Positions 21,871 to 31,907 of a DNA stretch of 64,000 nt are shown piece by piece (position 1 is the first letter of the stretch; every line of letters starts with the position of its first letter). The DNA comes from Chamaecyparis obtusa. Taxonomy: Eukaryota; Streptophyta; Pinopsida; Cupressales; Cupressaceae. A model generated the notes under the pieces. That model had not been told where the DNA came from. It searched no databases and saw nothing but the letters and a program-made list of their open reading frames with translations. The DNA lies in the NCBI GenBank assembly GCA_027943335.1, contig BSBK01006031.1, positions 259,001 through 323,000 of the forward strand. Direction: 5' to 3'. Made by a program: the position numbers and the translations under genes.

Positions 21871-23803
21871 AACAACTGAGAAATTCACATCAATACAAAT
21901 CAAAGAGACAACTATCATTTATTTATTTTTTAAATCCCATCTTTATTTCAATATAATTATTCTACTACTAATTTTTCATGTTTTTGCTTCTATAATTTAT
22001 CATTATTCATTTTCAAAACTAGATAATTTTTCCTAGGAAATTTAGATAATATAACATTAAATATTTTCTTGCAGTTTTGAAATGAACCTATAACATCCAT
22101 ACATCTTCAAAGGTCTTATCCTTAGATTTTACTCTTTCTACTTCGAGGTTTTATTTCTAACTATTTTTTTTATTTTATAAGTTTTGTAGATCAAATCTGA
22201 ACATCATCATGGAGTCATATGAATGATCCAACACTAAATCCATTTTATCCTATAATAATTTCACATGCAATTATTGTCTTGCTATTTCAGCTTTCTAAAT
22301 GATCTTTTGTATATGGTTCCTTCTTAGATACATACTTTTGATGATGCATATACAATTTTTTATTTTATCTTAGGTACATGCTATTAATTTTATATGTGAA
22401 TGTACTTTGAGAATCATCTTACATTTGCACATGCATGATTCACAATAACTTTAATTTTCTATGTAAATCGATCTTGTTTTATCATGCTATGCTATATTAG
22501 TATGCTATAACTATTTCTCGTCTAACCTATAATAATTTCCACTTATTTTTCATTAATTTTCTCTCCTCATAGAGATACCTCAAAAGGTCCTTATATTTTT
22601 GTAAGATGCTTTTCACTTGAATATTCATGTATATGTTTGTGGCATGTTTAATTGTAAATCCATACAAAATGTCACCACTTCTAAGAATATATGTTTTTCC
22701 CTATTTTAATACATGTCTGACCTAATTAATCTTAACATTGACCTATTATTTTATGTATCTTGTACTTCTTCAAGATATCATTCAATAAGGGATACTTATC
22801 AAAGGATGGCTAGGGGATAAAAATTTATATAACTCACCAATCAATATTGCTATATAGTAGTGTAGTAATACCTCTTCCACCTAAGTTGACCGTAAATACA
22901 TCTTGTGACTATTATTCTAGTAGTCAACTTAATTCTTCAAAAAAACTCTCTTTTGGTTCTCATTAAGTCATACAAGCTATATTGAGATATTTTACAATGC
23001 ACTTAAGAAATTGTTGCTATGTCATCTAATGTTAATTTTGTAAAATATTTACCATCCTATAGCCTTGCATGTAAATTATTTTGCAAACTCATTTAAACCT
23101 CATGGTACCTTCTATTCCTCAAGTTATTTAACAATAATTATCAATGTAGTTGTGGATGGAAGGTCTCATTTAAAGGATTGTATACTCATTTAGATAATTA
23201 AACATTCACTAACAATTCACAAGTAGAACAATACAAAATTATCCAAATAAAATTAAAATAGAAATTTAAAAAAAAAATTAAAAACAAAACTTGAAGAAAC
23301 ATTTATAAATACATATCAAATTAGATCGAGCTAGCACTTGGGCTATAAAATAAATATGGCCTCATCCTTCAAATACAAACTAAATATTATGAAAAACATA
23401 TGTCTTACAAAAAATCACTCCTTTCCCCATCTTTAAATAAAAATATATATTAGGAGTCTTCCTTGAGCATAAGCTAATATATTCTTATTTTATGTACATC
23501 ATTTGGCTCCCTCAACTATGTTATCTACCACCTTTTTTCATATTCATGGTGATTTTATTAAGATATTTCTTATGAACAAGTTGTTACCTAATACCAAGAG
23601 TATAAAAGATAAGGATCTATACCCAAATATTCATTTAATTCATTACTAATCAATCGCCAAAAATAGGTTGGCAAGGATCAATTACCATAAAAGTTTTATT
23701 TGACCATGTTGGTTGGAAGGTTCATATAAATGGTGATATTTAGGCCTCAAAACTTGATGTGTCCCTACATACATTATTTTCAGAATATTTTTGTTATTGA
23801 TAT
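21871..23803. other. MULE interior, AT-rich, nothing recognised
   Basis: No ORF of note, RNA gene or element boundary was recognised. Confidence 0.4.
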
Positions 23804-24980
23804 TGAGAGAACGAGGAAATGAGAAATATGACTTAATGGTATTGATTGGAGGTGTATAGAAATAAATAAGATTTCAACATGGTTAACGATTAAACAATCA
23901 CAACAACTACAACCAACAACTAATGTAATAGACAATGATTGTTATTATGTTAACATTCTCCCCTTATTGCATTGATCCTAAAAAATTAAAGTCACCTCAA
24001 GCCCTAGGGATCCCCTTAAGACTTATACAAAAAACTAAGTTGATTATATAATATGAATACACATTTTGATAAAATATTCTCTTGAAGAAAAAAAATCCTA
24101 AACCAAGCAAGGCCCCATCTAGTTGACTCTTGACCATTAAAAAAGTGTAGCTTTGAGCTATGTTCTTTAGCTTTTAGTCCTAAATTGTTGACTCACAAAG
24201 TCTTGAATTATTTGACAACAATTCCTAAGAGCTAAAGAAAATCTCTATCATTATCTGATGACTATAAAAGAGTACAATTATTAATCATATGAACTTTGAA
24301 GCTCACTTGACAACAGCCCATATTGAGCTCAACACCAACTCTTGAACTTGTCTCCAAAATGAATCTTCACAAAATATGCATTCTTCAAATTCATTAGCAT
24401 CAACAAAGAAAGAAAAAAATATATATTCACCAAAAATTTCAAAAATACTTCTCATGTAGCACACCATCTCAAAGAGAGAAGCTAGCTTGAGATGATGAAA
24501 ATTACTCCATCCTCTTGTGCCACCAACCCCCAAAATGACCCTACTACACTTTATAAAAATAGCACACAAGGAAGTATTACCACTATTTTTATACTTCAAT
24601 CTAAGGGTAATTTTGTTTCTCGTAATGCTTGGTAATTCTCTCAATTTTTACTGGTTCTACTACAATGGAAGTACTCTAGCACCCATCTCAACCTCAACAA
24701 CTACTCTTATGGCTAAGAACTAGTGACTACTTGACAAGTTCTTCCATCACCCCATACTAACTTTAGTTTCAAAAATCATTGCATACTCATAAGCGCTTAA
24801 GAGAGGAGATTATTCTAATACCAAACAAGAGCGCAAGGAGGAAATGAGAAACATGACTTAATGTTATTGAGTATAAGCATATATTAAAGTATAAGATTGC
24901 AATGTGTTTAAAAATTGAATAGCTACATAAACTACCACCAAATACCAATGTAATAGAAAGTGATTATACTTACACTAATA
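23804..24980 (-). mobile_element. TRIM-like small LTR retrotransposon (copy A)
   Basis: Two direct repeats of about 152-155 bases (23804-23955 and 24826-24980) share rvgaggaaatgagaaayatgacttaatg and later 'atgtaataga'. Left of the second copy, ttctaatacca at 24813-24823 is a decayed tRNA-Met PBS. Right of the first copy, ttctcccctta is a PPT in the same minus orientation. The roughly 870-base interior has no gag or pol. It is similar to the interior of the element at 53024 (shared 20-mer gtgtagctttgagctatgtt, continuing several bases further). No target duplication could be recognised. Confidence 0.65.
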
Positions 24981-26740
24981 AATGCTAGTCATTTGTGTCA
25001 AGTTTAATAGAATAACACATAGTTTGTAATCTCATTCATGCACTATCTCAATAATTATAATGAATCACCAAACATTGGTTCTTGTCCTATTTATAGCGAC
25101 TCAACCTAGTTGGAAAGATCCATTCCCTCGTCATTGTTTATTATCATTATTGTAATGTATTTTTATAAATGTTCATATAATCCATCCTCGTTACCTTTAC
25201 CATTGGTACCTAACTATTCAAATTCATCTTTTTCCATATAAATTATTACTATGACATTTTATCCACCATCATTATTGATAATGATAAGCCATTAAAAATC
25301 ACATGAACTCGAAATCATTTTCTAGCACAAATCCAACATCATTAGTTCACATGTACTACTAGATCAATGTAATAAATAAGCTAATGTGACTAATAAAACC
25401 TTTCTAAAATTATCTGAGAAAGTTCTCAATTATATCAATTGTGATTGACACCTCTAGCTCAATCCTACCCTTTAAGCAAATTGTATTAGCATTTACACAC
25501 CGTCCAATGCCCCTCCATATTCTATTTTCTTTTTCACTAAACTCAACTTTCCAATCAAATTTGAACTCCCAGATTACTCCTTAGAGAATTGTATGAAGGA
25601 TGAAGAGCTTATATTTGCATTCTTGCATTGCCTAGATATTCTAGATGAATGGTACCTAAATATCTTCAATCATCTACAAGCCTATGAAAGTCACCTTTAG
25701 AGAAGCTATAATAAGAAAATCATGTCTAGAGAATTCTAAGTTGGTCACCTTGGGAATTCCATAAATGCTTGATCACAGTTACATCAATTTCCTCATAATA
25801 CCCTCTTGCATTACCAGTAATCAATCTCATTGCAATGCATTCCTTGTCCTCTCTATCACACACTTAAACATGAATAAGAGTAATTAAAATTAGGAAAACT
25901 TTTAATTTTTATGAGGGCACGTTTTTGATATATCAAAATATTTTGTAATCCTATCATCACAATTGATATACCCTTCAATATTTCCTATATAGAAACTTAG
26001 AGTTGTACAAGAGTAATTAGCCAATTAATTCCTCTCATTAGATGATAACTATAAAAATAAAAGACAAAGATTATCCTAATATTTACCAAAAAAAATTAAT
26101 GAAGGTGGGAAGGAGAAAATAATGGACTATGTTTCAGCAAAAAAAAATTAACAATAAGAATGTGTTTAAGATGAAGAGAAGATAATATACTCTTTAAGTA
26201 AAAAAAATTTTCAAAAAATTGATGATTAACCTAATTTAGAAGGAGAGATGATCTTAGAGAGAGAAATTATAACACAAATGATAGGATGCTATGGAGAATA
26301 AGCCTTGGGTCATGAATTGGAAAGAAGGTCTAGATGATTAAGGTGGTAGAAGGATGGGTCATGAATTGGAAAGAAGGTCTAGATGGTTAAGGGGGTAGAA
26401 GGATATGCATTCTAAGAAGGATTAATAAAAATTATAATTATATTACTATAAAGTTGATGAGAACCCATTCTAAAAACTGGAAAATAAAATTAGACTTGAG
26501 AAAGAACAATCTATCAAAACTACATGTCTTTTAAATGACATATTAGGTGCTTTATTCATTTATTGAATTGACACATTATTCTAGAGTTGACAACATTATA
26601 ATCTTTATAGAAGACCTAGAGATTTATTTGAAAGAGAATATTGAATATGAGAATGATTTCAAAAAAATCTAATTACAATATGGTAAGATAGTGGTCCAAC
26701 CATATGGATACGATTGGATACGACATTGATAAAATATAGT
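24981..26740. other. MULE interior, AT-rich; 49-base tandem duplication at its right
   Basis: The only clear structure is a duplicated phrase gggtcatgaattggaaagaa..., starting at 26307 and 26356. No gene is supported. Confidence 0.45.
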
Positions 26741-26815
26741 AGGGGAGCATCTTGTGGTGTAATGGTTAGGTGGTTGCATTATTAATGGTGCAACCATGGT
26801 TCAAATGTCTTCTTG
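26741..26815 (+). ncRNA. tRNA-like (possible SINE head or tRNA pseudogene)
   Basis: The segment has a good pol III A box (tggtgtaatggttagg), a hairpin ttgca...tgcaa in the anticodon-arm position, and a B-box-like ggttcaaatgt at the right distance. The acceptor stem does not close and the B box is imperfect. It is therefore at most a tRNA pseudogene or the head of a tRNA-derived SINE. Confidence 0.4.
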
Positions 26816-27129
26816 GTACAAATAAATATTTTTAATGCAAACGATAACCAATTTAGCAAAAATAATACCATACAATGAATATAATCTTAATATATTGTAA
26901 TGAAATATTAATTCTATGTATGTATATCTACTCATTATACAAATAATCCACTTAATAACATTGAACAAAACACCTTCAACATATTTTTCCCATAATGTTA
27001 TCTAAATCTATTCTAAAGTAAACTGGAGGGTCAATTGGGTTTCTTTTGGAAACCAAAAAGACAAATGTCTCTACAGTGGTGATCTCGTCAAGAACGATAG
27101 TGCCTTCCACACTCTTGAGAATAATGAGT

Positions 27130-27399
27130 GCCTTATTTTGCTTCTATAAAAAATCTTGATTAGTGTTTCTTTTATTCCTACTCTCAGGTTTTGTACATTT
27201 TCTAGAAACCTTGTGTAGTCAATATCCAAATTATGAGATACTCGATGGCAAGAGAAATGAAGAAATTAGCGCTAAGAACTTTAAGGTTTTCATTTTTTAT
27301 TTTTGTGATAAGGAAAATTATAAGGATCTGATTTTACAGCTACACAATATGGGATTTTCATTAATATTTTCTCTGCAGCATCTAACCCCTGATGAGTAG
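27130..27399 (+). CDS. Unidentified exon-like ORF near the right MULE end
   Basis: A 78-codon ORF (27163-27399) reads SGFVHFLETLCSQ, YEILDGKRNEEISAKNFKVF and ends LQHLTPDE. It is preceded by a plausible acceptor (ttcctactctcag at about 27177-27189), with a second one inside (ttttctctgcag at 27370-27381). Composition is protein-like but I do not recognise the family. By position it could be another captured host fragment, like the FLZ piece at the opposite end. It could equally be chance. Confidence 0.25.
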
Positions 27400-27837
27400 G
27401 TAGTTCCTCCCTAATCATAATAGTGAAGAAGGCAATTGAGAACAACTACATGGGCACTATAATGAAACAAACCCACAAATACAAAATCGTAAATAACTAT
27501 TTTAAGGCAAATTGTTAACTTTGAGAGCAAGAAAATGGAGCGACTTCAACTTCGTCCTCAATTCTAGAGCCATCGCATTGTTTACTGAAAAGCTTGGGTG
27601 CAAACAAAATTAAGTTTTGGGCGCACTTTTCATGGATTGGGCGGCAAAAAAAAATGTAAATTTGAAATTGGCTAATAAAGTCTTTCGTTTGATAGGAAAT
27701 CTGACTCCGTCCCATATATCATTTCTGATATTTTGTCTTGTCAGTCTGTATCTTAACGCTCTCGTACTGGAAAATAAAGGACAATGCAGGGTTACCATGA
27801 CTGTCGTGAGTCAGAGGAGTGCAGCGGCTAAGGAGAA

Positions 27838-27936
27838 CAGGAAACGGAAGACAGAAAAATCCACTGAACGGTAGAGGAGTGGGGGCCACATCCACGTAAG
27901 GAGTCAAACCTTAGTGTGTGATGTTTAAGGCTGGCC
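27838..27936 (-). repeat. Right terminal inverted repeat of the MULE
   Basis: Inverted partner of 14444-14542. It ends ...CTTAGTGTGTGATGTTTAAG and then gctggcc, directly against the 9-base target copy at 27937. Confidence 0.8.
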
Positions 27937-28370
27937 GTGTTTGCAACTAATGATTTTTTCTCTGATCCTGCAAGATTCGGTACTTCAAAATCTGTGGCTT
28001 TCTTAATGTTTCTGATAAATCATTTCAATCCATACCTTCTTAACAATACTCTGTTTTCTTCAATTGTGTGTCAGGTTTTGTGGATTTGTTCGTTTCATGC
28101 TGTGCTAGGAAAGGTGGGATTGATCCGTGTGCAGAGGTGGACAAAATAGGAAGGCCTTTATATAAGTGTGTTGTCATGTAGATGAAAAGTTCTTCTGGGA
28201 TTTTGTACATCCAACGCAACAAGGATGGCATGCGATAATGTGGGTGCACAGTAATAATAATGGAGTATTATTAAGGGAGAATAAAATAACGAGTTTTATA
28301 GAGGGGGCACCGAATGTTATTGAGTGGCTGAACTCACTTGGATTCGTTGTTTTTTGGCGATAAATTTTCT
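27937..28370 (+). pseudogene. GDSL esterase/lipase, 3' part (continues from 14443)
   Basis: The reading frame restarts with VFATNDFFSDPARF, the continuation of the exon cut at 14443. An intron follows with GT...AG borders (27980-28074) whose removal gives PARFGFVDLF, as in plant GDSL lipases (NPxRFGF). The last exon holds FVSCCARKGG and then, after a one-base frameshift near 28157, FFWDFVHPTQQGW. This is block V with the catalytic Asp and His of the D-x2-H triad part. The ORF then runs to a stop near 28363. Because the gene pieces on both sides of the 13.5-kb insert join in frame, this is the same gene and not an independent copy. Confidence 0.8.
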
Positions 28371-28373
28371 AAT

Positions 28374-28684
28374 GACCTAAAAAAAATATTTCATATTGGG
28401 GAATGCCTGGTTTAGTTGGAATTTGAGGTTGAACTTGTGGTGGTGTAGGAGATTTTCTTTGTTTGGTTTGCCAATCATTTTCTTTTTGAAGTTGATTTTG
28501 TGCTCCTGTATCGATAAATAACAACTGCACAAACAAGGCTTATTCCGACAAAGTCACCAAGAACAATAGCAGTTATAGTGCCTTTGCTTAAACTTTTGTG
28601 TTTTTTAAGGTTCTCAAATTTGAAAAGAATTGAAGAAGCACCAAACAAACTGCCCAAAATCAACTTAAAAAAGAAAATAATCAA
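28374..28684 (-). pseudogene. LRR receptor-kinase transmembrane-region fragment
   Basis: On the minus strand the ORF reads KKHKSLSKGTITAIVLGDFV followed by GISLVCAVVIYRYRSTKS. This looks like the juxtamembrane/transmembrane segment of plant LRR receptor-like kinases (SKGAIIAIVLGDxVG type). Neither LRRs nor a kinase domain are present on either side and the frame ends after the basic stop-transfer stretch. It is a small gene fragment only. Without a search, another single-pass membrane protein remains possible. Confidence 0.5.
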
Positions 28685-29093
28685 TTAGGTTGGGGTTTTG
28701 ATACAAAATTCCAGATTCGAATGCATCAGTCATGTTAATATGTAGTAAGGAGCAATACAGTGCATGTTTCAAGTGTCCAGGGACAGTACAGCCAAGGTAA
28801 AGCCCCTGTAATGGTCAAAAGGGATACAATCTACCGGGCAATGAAAATTCACAAGAATATCTGTTCCAAGAACTTCAACTCAACAAACAATGAAAACAAT
28901 AAAATTTTAAAACACTACCATAATTCCAACTCCAAGTTCCAAATAAACCCAGCATTCTCTAATTTCAAACACCACCTTCAAATCCAACACCTAAATTCAA
29001 AAATATCAAAGCACACTTTCAAATCCAGTCCCCAGACATTAAAAACATTGCCCCACCAGAACACCTCAAACTTCATAAATTCATAAATGTCTC

Positions 29094-29884
29094 TTAATTT
29101 TTTATCCTTTCGGTGCAAAATCTCAACATACAAACCTCATGTTCTTCGAGAGCCAAAGCTCCCAAATCAAATCCTTTATATGAAAATGGAAAACCATCAT
29201 CTGATGACAAATTGACAGTAGCATTCATATTCAAATTGACAATAGCATTCATATTCATGGATAACGCTCCCTTATTTCCATTAGCATTCATATTCATGGA
29301 TGATGCTCCCTTATTTCCATCATCTATCACCTCTGGAAGGCAATCCATTGCCAATGTTTGCATATCAAATGAAAATTTATGACCATGATGCACACTAGGC
29401 TCTTGCTCAATATCAGGAGTTACATTATCATGGGACTTGAAACAATGTTTCTTTCTTAATGGCTCTGTATGTTCTTTGATGGCACATGATTCATTCTCAG
29501 AATCACACAAATTCTTTGGGTTTGTGCAATTGCTTGATATTCTATCTCCGGTGATAAGGTTTTGAAGAATTTTTGTCTGCTCCATGCCTAGGCCCAACCG
29601 GGCTACTTTTTCTCAAGGTTCATGCATTTAGCCATGCACACATTGTTTCTTAGAAATCGCTTTGTGGCATCGAGTTTAACAGTATGAGCGCAAGGAATAT
29701 CAATAGTTTCATTGTTCATAGGATCATAACATGGAATTCCCAGCTCAGAGGAAATCGTAGTCTTTAGCAAGGCCATTTTAGTCTTTTCACCATGAACAAG
29801 AATTGTATGTCACGGAGAAATATGTTTCACAAGGTCCATGATGCCTTTTGCATCTGTATGGCCACTGAATGATAACATGTACAC
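29094..29884 (-). pseudogene. CPSF73-II / INTS11-like (CPSF3-II) exon, decayed
   Basis: CPSF73-II is a metallo-beta-lactamase/beta-CASP family RNA-processing subunit. A splice acceptor (ttatggcag) precedes the exon at 29884. The exon encodes VYMLSFSGHTDAKGIMDLVK, TILVHGEKTKMALLK and SELGIPCYDPMNNETIDIP, which are the late beta-CASP/C-terminal motifs 'SxHTDxxGI' and 'LVHGE'. A TGA (29810-29812) interrupts between ISP and HTILVHGEK, and a frameshift near 29600 leads into a 167-codon tail with an imperfect internal duplication (SMNMNANGNKG/SMNMNAIVN). No catalytic N-terminal half is in the window upstream. It is best read as a retained exon or captured fragment of a dead copy. Confidence 0.75.
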
Positions 29885-31889
29885 CTGCCATAAAAGAAGC
29901 ATATAATAAATAAGTTGATAGTTTTTGATATTCCAGATAGTGTATACATATTATGAATATGTTCTTGCATGCATCAGAAACAATTATCTAGCTTTTTAAA
30001 TTTTACTAGATTGCAAAGGAAGAGGGGAATAATTATTTAAAATAATAGAAGTGTCCAATAAAGGATAATGATACGTCTTATCTTTAAAAATAGAGTTAAA
30101 CATGGGGTGCATTTCAAATTCCTGTTTAAATGTAGAAATAATTCAAGAAAATGGTATAGAGTAGAGAATATGCCCTCAAGATTGGAGCAATACAAAACCA
30201 AGTAATACGATGGTATTCAAAATTTACCACTGCCCTAAGAAAATTCACGGCTCTATTTATTTTTTTATTAAGATGGAAATTCAGGGCTTTGTTAAGTTTT
30301 TTCTTCCTCTCTTTGCTTGAGTATTTTATTTATAAAATAATGTAGATTCAACTGTTTTTGTGCTTATAATGGCAGTGGGAATCTATTGACAATTTTCTTC
30401 CAAATAATTGTGAATGGACATAAATAGGAAGAAGAGAGGGTGGAAATGAAGAGATAGAACGATAAAGTTATATAAGGGGATAGATGGATAGATAGATAGA
30501 TAGAGAAGAACAAAGAGAATTAGAGGAAATAGGATATAAGATATAGATAGAAAGAGGTGAAAAGTAAAGAGGGATAAGATAAGATAGAGATTGGTAGAGA
30601 AATTTTTAGTCATAATTTCAATACAATGACATTATTTAATATATATATATAACTATTGGCGTAAACTCTTGCAGCCTTCAAAGATGCAAGTGCTAATTTA
30701 TAGATAAAAGTATTATTTATAAATGAAGCGCCTGATAATGGATGACGTATGTAGTCTACGCTAGCCAATGAAAGATCCCACATGGGCATGCCTACCATTA
30801 TTGGCCACGAAATAATATTATAATTTCTAAACTCCTTCAAGGAAGGAAAATTTTACCTATCAACGATTTTTTTACAATACGATAGTTTTAAACTGATTAT
30901 TTCTCCCTTCCCTCACATGTCGATGTTGCATGCAAACTCCGATGGCACATTCAATGTCAAAATCCATTGAAAAACCCCACCTGCACATGCTAACAACCAT
31001 AGGTTGGGAGATAGAACTCGTCATGAATACCCCGTATATCCAATAAATTAAAAATAGACCAGCCCACTACTATAGGATCCCCATTAATACATATTATCTT
31101 CCTGCACAGATTTCATCTTTCCCATGCAACTCACTTTTCAATGTCGGCAACGTGAAAGCCAAGAGCATCAATTAATTATTAAAATTAATAATGTCCAAAA
31201 TTTAAGGCCTGCATGATATGTAGGAACTGGCCTGCAAGATATGTAGGAACTGGCTATACAGGCATCAAAAGTACTGTGCAAGATGATTTTTTACAAAATA
31301 TTTTACGTCAGGCCTTTTGATGTGTGTCTAGACAATTTCAGATATGTACATGTTTCTGTTTATTTGTCGACTGTTTAAAATAGTTACATGTAGTCGTGCA
31401 CTCACGTTTTATTTAGTTTACCCATATTACTGCAGAGGAGCCCAGCTCCTGTTAAAGAATGGAATAACGATTTTATTTTTATCTCTTTTATATAATTGTT
31501 AACATAATAATACAGAAACATTTTGAAGAAGATTATGATTTTGGTTTGTGACTGTTCTTTTCAAATTGAAACTATTGTTATGAATATTATGAAATTTTAA
31601 TCTTCTTATCAGAAACCAGCTTAAGTGCCAGTCTATCAAATGCTCTAACTTCAAATCTGGGTGACTCGTTTTAATTTCCATCTTATTTGAGATGGTTTTG
31701 ACGATAATAAAAAAACTTATTATTGATTTTATAGTGACCACTTTTGATGAGTTTGGTCATCGGTTATACCCAACTATATTCTATTGTTCGGAGACAGATT
31801 CCATTTTGACTCAACAGATCGTGATTGCATAAGGACCATTCCAATTCTTCATAAACCCGTGATGAAGACATACTTTTATGGTCCCCACA
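29885..31889. other. Gene-free; intron-like flank, GA-repeat and a 24-base duplication
   Basis: Sequence next to 29885 should be the intron upstream of the CPSF73-II exon. A purine-rich gata/gaga stretch lies at 30430-30600. At about 31208-31253, gcctgca(t/a)gatatgtaggaactg is tandemly repeated. No gene was recognised. Confidence 0.4.
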
Positions 31890-31907
31890 ATACCCCAAGT
31901 TATGTGC

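Larger units (their letters stand above)
14444..27936. mobile_element. 13.5-kb Mutator-like element (Pack-MULE-like) inside the GDSL gene
   Basis: Both ends carry the same terminal inverted repeat. From the left end it reads GGGACGGC then TTAAACATCACACACTAAG; from the right end inward, GGCCAGCC then the same 19 bases. The similarity continues imperfectly for about 100 bases (TTTGAC, CTTA-GTGG, CTTCCGTTT). Immediately outside lies a perfect 9-base direct repeat GTGTTTGCA (14435-14443 and 27937-27945). Long inverted repeats with a 9-base target duplication are the signature of MULEs. Removing one target copy and the insert rejoins a GDSL exon in frame. No MULE transposase (mudrA-like) was recognised, so the element is non-autonomous. 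Its interior carries an FLZ gene fragment near the left end and several later insertions. Confidence 0.8.

Noticed and set aside
24303..24644. 113-codon ORF on the minus strand as a host gene
   Set aside because: It lies within the interior of the small LTR element, and a similar decayed run occurs in the related element at 53.6 kb.
14444..27936. A 13.5-kb GDSL intron instead of an insertion
   Set aside because: The junctions lack GT...AG borders. They show a 9-base duplication and inverted repeats, and the exon joins in frame only when one duplicated 9-mer is removed.
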